From UBA6059 sp965227155 (GTDB lineage Bacteria > Bacteroidota > Bacteroidia > Cytophagales > Cyclobacteriaceae), in contig OZ245731.1 in assembly GCA_965227155.1 (NCBI GenBank), positions 3,410,001 to 3,474,000 on the forward strand: a stretch of DNA of 64,000 nucleotides, given 5' to 3'. Shown here piece after piece: positions 9,217-16,080 of this stretch. The notes under the pieces are model-generated. The model was not told the origin of the DNA and did no database searches. It saw only the letters and a program-made list of their open reading frames with translations. Each line of letters starts with the position of its first letter. Position 1 is the first letter of the stretch. The position numbers and the translations under genes were made by a program.

Positions 9217-10039
9217 CACTCACTTTTGATATGCGATAGGTCAGGCTAAGCTCATGCCGGTCGCCAAGGTTATTGTTGGTCAGGTAGGCATAATCAAATG
9301 CCAGTCTGCGGGGTGCAAAGCCCACCCCAAAGCTTCCGTGAAAGGGTGCCGTTTGTAAGCCCGTACGTAGAAAAATGTTGTTGACCACCTGGTATTCCAG
9401 TCCGATTTTGAAGATTTCGTCAAACTCAAGGTCTTTGTCTAGTTCAGCATTGAGCATGAGAAGGTCGGTAGGTCGGTACGAAAAGCCAAACACCAGACTT
9501 GTAGGCAGGCGCTCGTCGGTAAATTCCTGCACCTGTGCCTGGTTTAGGTTTCTGATGTAAGCACCAAATGACAATTGCTCCGAAAGGGTCACTTTGCCAC
9601 CAAAATCGATAGATATCAATGGGCGTGTGCCTGCTGTTTCAATGCTGTACTGGATGTAATTGATAGCAGCGCCCAGCGATACAAAACCAATGGTATTGCT
9701 AAATGCCAGGCCGAGTCGCTGTTCGTTGTACAAGTCGGAATTACCAAACCGGTTGGCGGTAAGGGCAAATGTGCCATACTCAGTAGGGGCAGTAAGGCCA
9801 AAGCCAAAAAGGGATAATTCTGCCAGGCCGTACCGCCTTTGGTAACCGGCCAGAGCAGTGATACCCTCATCAAATCCGCCTAGAGCACCAACATTATGAA
9901 AGGCACTGTATGCATCACTGATGGTGGCAGAGGCACCACCCATAGCGGCATTTCTGGCACTAATTTGGTAGTTGCCCCCTTGTGCTAGGGCAAAGAAAGG
10001 CAGGCATAGGAACAGGGATATTACGACCCTTTTTTTCAT
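9209..10039 (-). CDS. PorV/PorQ-like outer-membrane protein
   Basis: A 276-residue barrel protein; the start is the ATG at 10039 (MKKRVVISLFLCLPFFALAQ), giving a clean signal peptide. The segment after it, SARNAAMGGASATISDAYSAFHN, matches the conserved N-terminal motif (ARAAGMGGA, then asparagine-rich) of the FadL-related PorV/PorQ group linked with type IX secretion. Later strands (GTFALTANRFG, FGVGFAPRRLAFDYAY) are barrel-like. Its stop codon overlaps the start of the helix-hairpin-helix barrel gene, implying coupled translation and a joint outer-membrane function. Assignment to type IX secretion itself is not secure. Confidence 0.7.
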   Translation of the reverse strand: MKKRVVISLFLCLPFFALAQGGNYQISARNAAMGGASATISDAYSAFHNVGALGGFDEGITALAGYQRRYGLAELSLFGFGLTAPTEYGTFALTANRFGNSDLYNEQRLGLAFSNTIGFVSLGAAINYIQYSIETAGTRPLISIDFGGKVTLSEQLSFGAYIRNLNQAQVQEFTDERLPTSLVFGFSYRPTDLLMLNAELDKDLEFDEIFKIGLEYQVVNNIFLRTGLQTAPFHGSFGVGFAPRRLAFDYAYLTNNNLGDRHELSLTYRISKVSDE

Positions 10040-10089
10040 AAATTGCAAAGTAGTGTAAGTGGTGGTTTAATTCAAATAATCAATTTTAA

Positions 10090-10716
10090 TTGAAAGTTAC
10101 TATTCTGTTTGTGGCAATCGCGCTTATGATTTTGATGGCTACTGCCAATAGCCATGCGCAGGTGGATACAACCTATTTTGCAGACGGGAGTATTCGATCG
10201 ATCGGAAAATATGAGGATGGATTGAAGTCAGAGGCCTGGGTTTATTATTATCCTAATGGTGAAATCAATGCACGTGAACAATATGAAAAGGGCATGCTCG
10301 ATGGTGAGCAGTTGAGCTATTACCCCAATGGCCAACTCCAGAGTAAGGAAAACTGGGTCGGTGATCTGCAGCAGGACTCTTCGTTCTACTACCATGCCAA
10401 CGGCCAATTAGAGAAGAAGGGCGTATTTGAGGAGTGCTTGTACGAGGGGCAATGGCTGTTTTACCATGAAAATGGAGTGATCAAACGAACGGGACATTAC
10501 AAGGCTGGTCTACCACACGGACAATGGATTATCTACAATGAGGAGGGTGTAGTCATTCAAAAGGGTGATTACCAAAATGGTAAGGAGGATGGCTTTTGGC
10601 AGTATTTCCGGGAAGATGGGAGTCTTGAATACGAGGGAAATTACGAAGCGGGACAAACCATTGATCAGTGGTACTACATCCGCAAAAACGGTAAAAAGCA
10701 GCCGGTGGAGTTTTAG
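10090..10716 (+). CDS. YwqK/MORN-repeat exported protein
   Basis: A 208-residue protein with a signal peptide (LFVAIALMILMATANSHAQ) and about seven repeats of the MORN_2/YwqK type, each like YYYPNGEINAREQYEKGMLDG with Tyr-x-Asn-Gly cores. The start appears to be TTG at 10090. Proteins of this kind are often labelled antitoxin by database homology, but nothing here supports a toxin partner; a periplasmic or surface role is more likely. It converges on the BamA-like gene. The last 54 bp of this gene and the following 54 bp are duplicated about 1.6 kb away at 12268-12384, around an inserted element. Confidence 0.75.
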   Translation: MKVTILFVAIALMILMATANSHAQVDTTYFADGSIRSIGKYEDGLKSEAWVYYYPNGEINAREQYEKGMLDGEQLSYYPNGQLQSKENWVGDLQQDSSFYYHANGQLEKKGVFEECLYEGQWLFYHENGVIKRTGHYKAGLPHGQWIIYNEEGVVIQKGDYQNGKEDGFWQYFREDGSLEYEGNYEAGQTIDQWYYIRKNGKKQPVEF

Positions 10717-10770
10717 AAATCAGATTGGAAGTTCAGGAAAAAATTGAAGTCACCTTCACTGTTGAGGCTG
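10654..10770. repeat. Left direct repeat of the MORN/BamA-like junction (about 117 bp)
   Basis: Matches 12268-12384 at a constant offset of 1614 bp with only a handful of changes, three of them in the last 107 bp. It spans the true 3' end of the MORN gene and a dead copy of the 3' end of the BamA-like gene (still readable as SLNSEGDFNFFLNF on the minus strand). Confidence 0.9.
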
Positions 10771-10791
10771 GTAGTAGAAGATGTAGTTGGG

Positions 10792-10942
10792 TACTGTCCC
10801 AAAAAGTGTGTCCTTAGAAAGAAGGTTTTCTATGGAGATAACTTCTTGCTCGATGTTAAGTAATGTTTGAGCTGATTCGTTTACGGCACCTTTTTCCAAT
10901 TGCAGTGAAATATCCCCCGCTGGCGGGGGTAGGGGTTGGATC
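10792..10942. repeat. Element repeat R1
   Basis: About 150 bp beginning tactgtcccaaaaagtgtg and ending with a palindromic CCCCCGCTGGCGGGGG block and ggttggatc. Repeated at 10949-11100 and in part at 11878-12014. On the minus strand it can be read as NESAQTLLNIEQEVISIENL, so it may be a fragment of an old gene; this is not demonstrable here. Confidence 0.85.
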
Positions 10943-10948
10943 TATAGT

Positions 10949-11184
10949 TACTGTCCCAAAAAGTGTGTCCTTAGAAAGAAGGTTTTCCATGGAGATAACT
11001 TCTTGTTTGATGTTAAGTAAAGTTTGAGCTGATTCATTTACGACACCTTTTTCCAATTGCAGTGAAATATCCCCCGCTGGCGGGGGTTAGGGGGTGGATC
11101 ATACATATCAACCTGGATTTATACATAGCAAATTTTGAAACAAACCGATAGTTTGATCATGATTCGGTTTTCTTTTGCAGCTGC
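10949..11184. repeat. Element repeat R2 (long form)
   Basis: Second copy of the 150-bp repeat, with about 85 bp more (atacatatcaacctgg through cggttttc and gcagctgcac) that is shared with R3 on the far side of the DUF559 gene. It contains the left 29-bp inverted-repeat arm at 11070-11098. Confidence 0.85.
11070..11098. repeat. Left arm of the 29-bp GC-rich inverted repeat (element 1)
   Basis: The arm consists of the palindrome CCCCCGCTGGCGGGGG followed by TTAGGGGGTGGA. Its reverse complement is found base for base at 11753-11781, with the DUF559 gene between. The same arm, with one changed base, precedes the second DUF559 gene at 20489-20517. Confidence 0.92.
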
Positions 11185-11317
11185 ACTTATTAAAAAAATA
11201 TTCAAATCTTAGTATCCAGTTTTCCTTTGCTCTGAAGGGATTCTGGAAGGAATTTTAAATAACTGATTTGCTTAATGGTATTGATGGAAGTAGGGAGCGT
11301 ATTAGTATTTTTATAAA

Positions 11318-11746
11318 GTGAATCCATCTTCTTCCAATAATTTCCATTACAATAAACATCTTTCTACCAATGCAAGGAAACTCCGTAGTAATATGACCAA
11401 GGCTGAAGCATGCCTTTGGAAATATGTACTTAAAGGAGGAAGTATGAAAGGCTTTACATTTCGTAGGCAGCGTCCTGTTCTTCAATATATTGCTGACTTT
11501 ATGTGTAAGGAACTTCTATTGATCATAGAGGTAGACGGAATAACACATAGTTATGGAGATGTTGTAGAGAATGATATAAAGCGTCAAAAAGAGCTCGAAA
11601 ACGCAGGCTTTACTGTCCTTCGATTTGCCGATGAAGAAGTGCTGAATCATATTAATTCAGTGAGGCTAGCTATAGAACATGAAGTTACAAGACTTATGGA
11701 ACAAAAAGGCATTTCTTCTCCGATAAGAAGAATGAAGAAGATTTAG
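11318..11746 (+). CDS. DUF559 / Vsr-like endonuclease-domain protein (element 1)
   Basis: A 142-residue protein of the DUF559 family, related in fold to the very-short-patch-repair endonuclease Vsr (PD-(D/E)xK-like). Key segments are MTKAEACLWKYVLK (26-39), FRRQRPVLQYIADFMCKELLL (48-68, with Asp60) and IIEVDGITH (69-77, with Glu71, Asp73 and His77), then FTVLRFADEEVL. The start is a GTG at 11318. It is a stand-alone gene inside an inverted-repeat element and about 80% alike to the gene at 20536. Nuclease activity is predicted from family. It may drive the element's own spread, but that is inference. Confidence 0.85.
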   Translation: MNPSSSNNFHYNKHLSTNARKLRSNMTKAEACLWKYVLKGGSMKGFTFRRQRPVLQYIADFMCKELLLIIEVDGITHSYGDVVENDIKRQKELENAGFTVLRFADEEVLNHINSVRLAIEHEVTRLMEQKGISSPIRRMKKI

Positions 11747-11752
11747 TTCTTT

Positions 11753-11781
11753 TCCACCCCCTAACCCCCGCCAGCGGGGGA
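11753..11781. repeat. Right arm of the 29-bp GC-rich inverted repeat (element 1)
   Basis: Starts six bases after the DUF559 stop codon. It reads TCCACCCCCTAACCCCCGCC then AGCGGGGGA, the exact reverse complement of 11070-11098. Confidence 0.92.
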
Positions 11782-11877
11782 CACTGTACAGTCCTGAAAT
11801 TAGTTTACAGTTAAACATAGTTAATCCTGATATATGATGACACTTTGGCCTCTGTTCAGGGCTTTGTTCCAGATTGC

Positions 11878-12111
11878 GTGTCTGTAGAGCTAAAAGTTTT
11901 CTATGGAGATAACTTCTTGCTCGATGTTAAGTAATGATTGAGCTGATTCATTTACGACACCTTTCATCAATTGCAGTGAAATATCCCCCGCTGGCGGGAG
12001 TAGGGGGTGGATCATACGTATCAACCGGGGTTTAAGCAGAGTCAATTTTGAAACAAAATGACAGTTTAATCATGATTCGGTTTTGATTGAGAATTTGCAC
12101 TCATACTGCCC
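11878..12111. repeat. Element repeat R3, third copy, beyond the DUF559 gene
   Basis: Matches R2 (10949-11184) over about 230 bp including the gttttctatggagataac core, a GC-rich block with one change (CCCCCGCTGGCGGGAG, 11983-11998) and the aattttgaaacaaa...gattcggttttc tail. R2 and R3 therefore bracket the DUF559 unit as direct repeats. Confidence 0.85.
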
Positions 12112-12112
12112 C

Positions 12113-12225
12113 ACTAGCGGTGGCAATGCTCTTAAGCTAAGCAGTTTTTTAACTTACCTCTCCCTAACCCTCTCAATGAGAGGGACAATTTGCGCTTAGC
12201 TTAACAGCATTGCTTGCAGTGGTAG
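12113..12225. repeat. Large imperfect palindrome
   Basis: Arms gcaatgctcttaagctaagc and gcttagcttaacagcattgc pair along 20 positions with one mismatch, and flanking cactagcggtgg/cttgcagtgg extends the fold. A second hairpin, CCCTCTC-aat-GAGAGGG, sits in the loop. Part of it (atttgcgcttagcttaa) recurs at 21031-21048 near the second DUF559 gene, linking the two loci. Confidence 0.75.
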
Positions 12226-12267
12226 GAGGTGAATAATGTAATACTCTAAAAAAAAATGAAAAGAGTG

Positions 12268-12384
12268 CAAACCGTAGGACAGTGGTACTACATCTGCAAA
12301 AATGGTAAAAAGCAGCCGGTGGAGTTTTAAAAATCAGATTGGAAGTTCAGGAAAAAATTGAAGTCACCTTCACTGTTGAGGCTG
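12268..12384. repeat. Right direct repeat of the MORN/BamA-like junction
   Basis: Second copy of 10654-10770. Here it carries a dead MORN 3' end with stop TAA at 12328-12330 and the true 3' end of the BamA-like gene (stop at 12327-12329). In this copy the two stop codons overlap, which shows the original convergent layout. Confidence 0.9.
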
Positions 12385-13778
12385 TACTCCGGTCGTACCA
12401 CAAAATCGTAGGCAGAAACAATATCGATACCCACACCCACGCTGTACAGCCAGTTTTCCGTAAGGCGGAAGTTATTATTGTTGGCCTCAAAAAACGGATA
12501 ATTTTTCACCCTACCGGCATCAAAAAATACTTTGGCGTACACATCCACCGGGAAGGTCCTGAATTGCTCAAAGATCAGATTGGGCAGATTGATAGTGGTG
12601 CCCAGGAGCTTGCGCTTCAGGTTGGTTTTACTCAAAATGTAGCGCGGCCCTTCTATCACATCCAGTTCATAGCCACGAATGATGTCCTTGCCGAAACCCA
12701 AGGCCTGCATAAATGCATAGGGCTGGTCAAGAGGGGTTGAGACATTGCCGGAAACAGTAGAACTCAAATACCATTTTTTGCCGAGATCAAAATACCTCCG
12801 GTATGTCAATTGGGCGGAGAAAATGTCAATATCGTTGTAAATGCCGAGCCCTGTTTTACGTACATCAGCCATCAGGTAAAACCCATCCAGCGGGTAGTTC
12901 ACATAATCGCGCAGGTCTCTTACAAAGCGGTAGCCGATATTGATGTTTCTGTTGCTGTTGAGCCCTCTGGCCAGATAGTTGGGGTTGAGGTCTAGTATGG
13001 TATCGGCCACCGATATGCTGTTGAAGCCCAGTGTCACGTAATGAAAGCTGTAAAAAGAAGCCCGATAGGAATAGCTCACGTTGGCATTCCAGCTTTCATA
13101 GATATTGTCCTCCGACCGGATGAAGAGCGTGAGGTGGTCATCCGTATTGTAGGAGAGGTTTTTGAGTTCTGAAAACGAAAAATCGAAAATCAGGCCTTCT
13201 TTCTGCTTTTTATTGATGTAGGGAATCCTGTAGTTAAGCTCAAACTGCTTGGTGAAGCCCAGCTGTGCGATGAGCCGGAGCCTTTCATTCCTGCCGCGGC
13301 TGTTGTAGTTGTACAGTTTGAGGCCGTAGTTTACCCGGCTAAAATCCCTGTCGCGGTTGGCCCACCAGTCATTGAAGTTCCTGTCGGCCAGTTTAAACAG
13401 GGGGATCGGAAAAAGGTACCAGCGTTCGGATACTTCGATCAGTACATCCGCTTTGCCCGGTTCAGCTTCCAGTACAGTGAGATTTACCGAATTGAAGAGC
13501 CGGAGGTTAAAGATTTTCTGCTGGTCCCGCTCAATAATCTGGTTGAGCTCGCTGAGGGTAAACACATCGCCTTTTTCAAAATACAGCTCGCGGACGATGA
13601 TATGCTCTTTGGTTTTTTTATTGCCGAGGATGTAAATCTCACCAATCTCGATGGGCCGATCCGAAAGGCTGTCGGCAGCCGGTATAAGCGTATCTGGCGG
13701 CACGGAATACAGCCCCTTTGCATGCAATGACCCGGCGGTTAACCCTAACATCAATAATACCCAGACCCACTTATGCAT
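12327..13778 (-). CDS. BamA/TamA-family outer-membrane protein
   Basis: A 483-residue Omp85-type protein. After the signal peptide (MHKWVWVLLMLGLTAGSLHA) there is a single POTRA-like domain, IGEIYILGNKKTKEHIIVREL through VNLTVLEAEPGKADVLIEVSE (residues about 45-125). A 16-strand-type barrel follows, including the RGYELDVI loop motif equivalent to the VRGF/Y motif of the family and a C-terminal Phe (LNFQSDF). It is shorter than BamA, which has five POTRA domains, so it is likelier a TamA-like or surface-antigen protein for a specialised substrate. It converges on the MORN gene; its real 3' end lies in the right copy of the duplicated junction. Confidence 0.85.
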   Translation of the reverse strand: MHKWVWVLLMLGLTAGSLHAKGLYSVPPDTLIPAADSLSDRPIEIGEIYILGNKKTKEHIIVRELYFEKGDVFTLSELNQIIERDQQKIFNLRLFNSVNLTVLEAEPGKADVLIEVSERWYLFPIPLFKLADRNFNDWWANRDRDFSRVNYGLKLYNYNSRGRNERLRLIAQLGFTKQFELNYRIPYINKKQKEGLIFDFSFSELKNLSYNTDDHLTLFIRSEDNIYESWNANVSYSYRASFYSFHYVTLGFNSISVADTILDLNPNYLARGLNSNRNINIGYRFVRDLRDYVNYPLDGFYLMADVRKTGLGIYNDIDIFSAQLTYRRYFDLGKKWYLSSTVSGNVSTPLDQPYAFMQALGFGKDIIRGYELDVIEGPRYILSKTNLKRKLLGTTINLPNLIFEQFRTFPVDVYAKVFFDAGRVKNYPFFEANNNNFRLTENWLYSVGVGIDIVSAYDFVVRPEYSLNSEGDFNFFLNFQSDF

Positions 13779-13919
13779 TTTAATCGATAAATTTTCCCAG
13801 CTTAGTGCTTATTTTGAGGGCCAAAGCTCCTGAAATTTTATGAGAGTTTGTCCATAGGTTTGAAAAATAACCACAGTTTAAGAATGATTCCATAAGCCGC
13901 AACGTTGCCTATTAAACGC

Positions 13920-14147
13920 ATGACTGCCCGAAAACTTATACGCAAAATTTTCACCCTGCCGATCCTGTTTTACCAATACGGCATTTCGCCCTATTTTCCG
14001 GCTTCCTGCCGCTATACGCCTACCTGCAGTCAGTATGCCAAAGAAGCTATTTTAAAGCATGGGATTTTCAGGGGAACCTGGCTGGCGGCCAAAAGAATTT
14101 TGAGTTGTCACCCCTGGGGTGGTAGTGGTTATGATCCCGTACCCTAA
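13920..14147 (+). CDS. yidD: Membrane protein insertion efficiency factor YidD
   Basis: A 75-residue protein matching YidD, which assists YidC-dependent insertion of inner-membrane proteins. The hallmark is the cysteine-rich block ILFYQYGISPYFPASCRYTP followed by TCSQYAKEAILKHG and SCHPWGGSGYDPVP. An amphipathic positively charged N-terminus (TARKLIRKIF) is also present. The ATG at 13920 is preferred over a TTG at 13905 because it gives the usual length. It is immediately upstream of a GreA-like gene (3-bp gap) and probably cotranscribed with it. It is away from rnpA/yidC, as is common in Bacteroidota. Confidence 0.93.
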   Translation: MTARKLIRKIFTLPILFYQYGISPYFPASCRYTPTCSQYAKEAILKHGIFRGTWLAAKRILSCHPWGGSGYDPVP

Positions 14148-14149
14148 AT

Positions 14150-14629
14150 TTGCGGCTTAATTTTTCACACTTGATCAACAATCAATTAAAGCGAAAGCTT
14201 TGGCAGCAGGGATATGAGTTGCTGGAGCAGAAAATAGCCGGCCTCCGCCAGGAAGTAAAGGAACTCAATGAGGCCATGGAGTCAGAGTCGAAGAGCTCTG
14301 CCGGCGATAAGCATGAGACGGGCCGGGCGATGATGCACCTGGACCTGGAGCGCACCGGCAAGCAGCTGGCCGATGCGGAGGAGTCTATGGCTATGCTTCA
14401 GCGGATCAATCCCGACAAGAGCTACAACAGCGGCGGCATAGGTTCGCTGATGGAGACCTCTGCAGGCATCTATTTTGTGTCGATCCCGCTGGGTAAAGTT
14501 ACTGTAGAGCAGACCGATGTGTTTTTCATCTCGGTACTGTCACCGATAGGGCAGCTGCTGAATGATAAAAAAGCCGGAGAGTCCATATCCCTGAATGGCC
14601 GGCAAATTACGATTCAGCATGTGCTTTGA
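14150..14629 (+). CDS. GreA/GreB-like small protein (coiled coil plus FKBP-like tail)
   Basis: About 153-159 residues. The start is uncertain: TTG at 14150 or TTG at 14171, the latter giving a more family-like N-terminus (INNQLKRKLWQQG). An N-terminal coiled coil (LEQKIAGLRQEVKELNEAM) carries the conserved SSAGDKHETGRAMM motif seen in the GreA-related proteins of Bacteroidota. The C-terminus (ISVLSPIGQLLNDKKAGESI) resembles the FKBP-like domain of transcript-cleavage factors (ISPIGRALLGKKVGD). Likely binds RNA polymerase through the secondary channel, but this is family inference. Databases sometimes mislabel this group as 3-oxoacyl-ACP synthase. Confidence 0.65.
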   Translation: MRLNFSHLINNQLKRKLWQQGYELLEQKIAGLRQEVKELNEAMESESKSSAGDKHETGRAMMHLDLERTGKQLADAEESMAMLQRINPDKSYNSGGIGSLMETSAGIYFVSIPLGKVTVEQTDVFFISVLSPIGQLLNDKKAGESISLNGRQITIQHVL

Positions 14630-14652
14630 GGTGAATAGGGTAATGGACGTAT

Positions 14653-14740
14653 GTTAGGCGCCAGCGATCCTGTAAGCTTTTCTAACCACAGGCACTACAG
14701 AACGGGCGTGGCGGATGCTACAGCCTGTTAGAAAGTGGTA
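14653..14740. repeat. Palindromic intergenic repeat, copy 1
   Basis: Contains gcgccagcgatcct (14658-14671), then a hairpin-forming stretch with TTTCTAAC and GTTAGAAA arms around cacaggcactacag and gatgctacagcc. A related copy lies at 15315-15400 on the other side of the ParE-like pair. Confidence 0.65.
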
Positions 14741-14799
14741 TTTCATGCTTTAAGCATCAATATTGAATTACATTTGTTAATTTCATACAAACTAATGTT

Positions 14800-14988
14800 A
14801 TGATTACTAAGGAGCGTTTAAAAGAGCACATCGATAAATTTCCGGATCAAGAGTTTTCTATTGAAGCATTGATAGAGCGTTTAATTTTTATTGAAAAGCT
14901 GGAAGATCGAATTGCAATTTCTAAAAATGGCGGAGCTACTGTTTCCGAAACTGAAATCAAAAAGGCATTTGAAAAATGGTCGAAATAA
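14800..14988 (+). CDS. Type II antitoxin (ParD/RelB-like), partner of the ParE-like toxin
   Basis: A 62-residue acidic-basic protein, MITKERLKEHIDKFPDQEFSIEALIERLIFIEKLEDRIA, with a helical N-terminus and a C-terminal tail (ETEIKKAFEKWSK) of the kind that wraps around ParE/RelE toxins. Its end overlaps the toxin start by 13 bp, the classic coupled layout. It probably represses its own promoter. The exact antitoxin family is not certain. It is flanked by palindromic repeats on both sides, and the partner toxin gene is interrupted, so the module may be decaying. Confidence 0.75.
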   Translation: MITKERLKEHIDKFPDQEFSIEALIERLIFIEKLEDRIAISKNGGATVSETEIKKAFEKWSK

Positions 14989-15212
14989 GGTGGCTCGATG
15001 AAGCCAAAAACGACCTTAATGAAATTTTCGATTACATCGCATTAGATTCAAAAAAGTATGCCTCAAGGCAAATCGAGAAATTAATCGCTAAAACACAATT
15101 AGTAAAAAGGTTGATTAGAGCTGGTAAAGTAGTTGAAGAAATTAATCAACCCGATATCCGAGAATTGATCGAAGGTAATTACAGAATAATTTATAGAATT
15201 ATCGATGAGTAA
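14976..15212 (+). pseudogene. ParE/RelE-type toxin truncated by an in-frame stop
   Basis: The 78-codon ORF matches the start and middle of a ParE-type toxin: VEIRWLDEAKNDLNEIFDYI, then IRELIEGNYRIIYRIIDE. The family normally ends with a beta strand and the sequence (E)xVDILxIHHSARxL. Exactly that continues in frame after the TAA at 15210-15212: TVDILMIHHSARDLKKQ, codons 15213-15263. A single AAA-to-TAA change would explain it. The toxin therefore lacks its C-terminal strand and active-site region and is probably inactive, unless the stop is read through. This is seen directly in the sequence; the functional loss is inferred. Confidence 0.8.
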
Positions 15213-15314
15213 ACAGTAGATATCCTTATGATACATCATTCTGCCAGAGATCTAAAAAAACAGGTTGTAATAATTAATAAACTTCCCCTAACCCAAACTG
15301 GTCCCCCAACTTGT

Positions 15315-15400
15315 CATAGGTTAAGCGCCAGCGATCCTACGGCCTTTCTTAAGCACAAGCACTTTAGAAAGGTCATACCGGACTTTGGTATCATTTAGGA
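15315..15400. repeat. Palindromic intergenic repeat, copy 2
   Basis: Shares gcgccagcgatcct (15325-15338) with copy 1, followed by a hairpin with CCTTTCT and AGAAAGG arms around taagcacaagcactt. A faint third trace (gtgctaatgatcct) is at about 16087-16100, after the DUF5615 gene. The copies thus separate toxin-antitoxin modules. Confidence 0.65.
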
Positions 15401-15493
15401 ATGTAATTTTTGATCTTCCGTTTGATTTAAAAATTAACAACTGAGGAAATGGTTCACAGAAGAACTTAATGGAACATTTTGTAATTTTAGGAT

Positions 15494-15730
15494 ATGCGAA
15501 ATCAACTTTTAGATAGAATTACCATCGATCCTGAAATTTGTCATGGAAAGCCAACTATTAGAAACAAGAGATATACGGTTGATTTAATACTAGATCTTCT
15601 TTCTTCGGGATCGACACATGCTGAAATATTAGAAGATTATCCAAATCTGGAAGAAGAAGACATATTGGCATGTTTAGCTTATGCTACAAGAGTAACAAAG
15701 TATTCGAGCTACACTAAAACTGTGGGATGA
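15494..15730 (+). CDS. DUF433 antitoxin
   Basis: A 78-residue protein of the DUF433 family, usually a winged-helix-like antitoxin. Diagnostic residues are RITIDPEICHGKPTIRNKRY near the start and ILEDYPNLEEEDILACLAYA toward the end. It overlaps the downstream DUF5615 gene by ATGA (15727-15730), so the two are translationally coupled. The partnership DUF433-DUF5615 is a known toxin-antitoxin arrangement in many genomes. It probably neutralises the PIN-like nuclease and autoregulates the operon. Confidence 0.88.
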   Translation: MRNQLLDRITIDPEICHGKPTIRNKRYTVDLILDLLSSGSTHAEILEDYPNLEEEDILACLAYATRVTKYSSYTKTVG

Positions 15731-16080
15731 AGCTGATTGTTGACGCTCAACTTCCTGTAAAACTTTGCGAAATATTAAATCACCTTGGAATGGAAGCTAT
15801 TCATGTTGAAGAACTTCCCAAAGGTGATGAATCAACCGACAGGGAAATTACTGAATATGCTGATTTAAATGGCCTTATTGTCGTAACGAAGGATTATGAT
15901 TTCTACCATTCCCACATGGTATATAAAAAGCCTGGACGATTATTCTTAATAACAACAGGAAATCTAAAGAACAAGCAGCTTTTTGATTTATTCAGAAACA
16001 ATGAAGATACTATAAAAAAGGCCTTGTCCAGGAGTGTTTTCATTGAGCTTAATAATGATGGTATCATAGAACATCAGTAA
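15727..16080 (+). CDS. DUF5615 PIN-like toxin
   Basis: A 117-residue PIN-like (VapC/Mut7-C-related) nuclease toxin. Acidic residues expected in the metal site are visible: LIVDAQLP (Asp6), DESTDREITEYA and VVTKDYDFY. Length matches stand-alone DUF5615 proteins. The likely activity is RNA cleavage when not bound by the DUF433 partner encoded just upstream with an ATGA overlap. The gene appears intact, unlike the neighbouring ParE-like toxin. Confidence 0.87.
   Translation: MKLIVDAQLPVKLCEILNHLGMEAIHVEELPKGDESTDREITEYADLNGLIVVTKDYDFYHSHMVYKKPGRLFLITTGNLKNKQLFDLFRNNEDTIKKALSRSVFIELNNDGIIEHQ

Larger units (their letters stand above)
10771..12267. mobile_element. Composite insertion carrying a DUF559 endonuclease gene
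   Basis: About 1.5 kb lies between the two 117-bp direct repeats. In order it holds: two tandem copies of a 150-bp repeat (10792-10942 and 10949-11100), a 29-bp GC-rich inverted repeat arm (11070-11098), the DUF559 gene (11318-11746), the exact complementary arm (11753-11781), a third repeat copy (about 11878-12111) and a large palindrome (12113-12225). There is no transposase. Because the third repeat copy matches the second over about 230 bp, the DUF559 unit itself seems to have entered a repeat copy and duplicated it, so the structure is nested. Confidence 0.7.

Noticed and set aside
10090..10716. YwqK-type protein as an antitoxin
   Set aside because: It has a signal peptide and no toxin gene beside it; the antitoxin label comes from database naming only.
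10941..10970. tactgtcccaaaaagtgtg as an IS terminal repeat
   Set aside because: It resembles some insertion-sequence ends, but there is no transposase and no inverted partner at the other side of the insertion.
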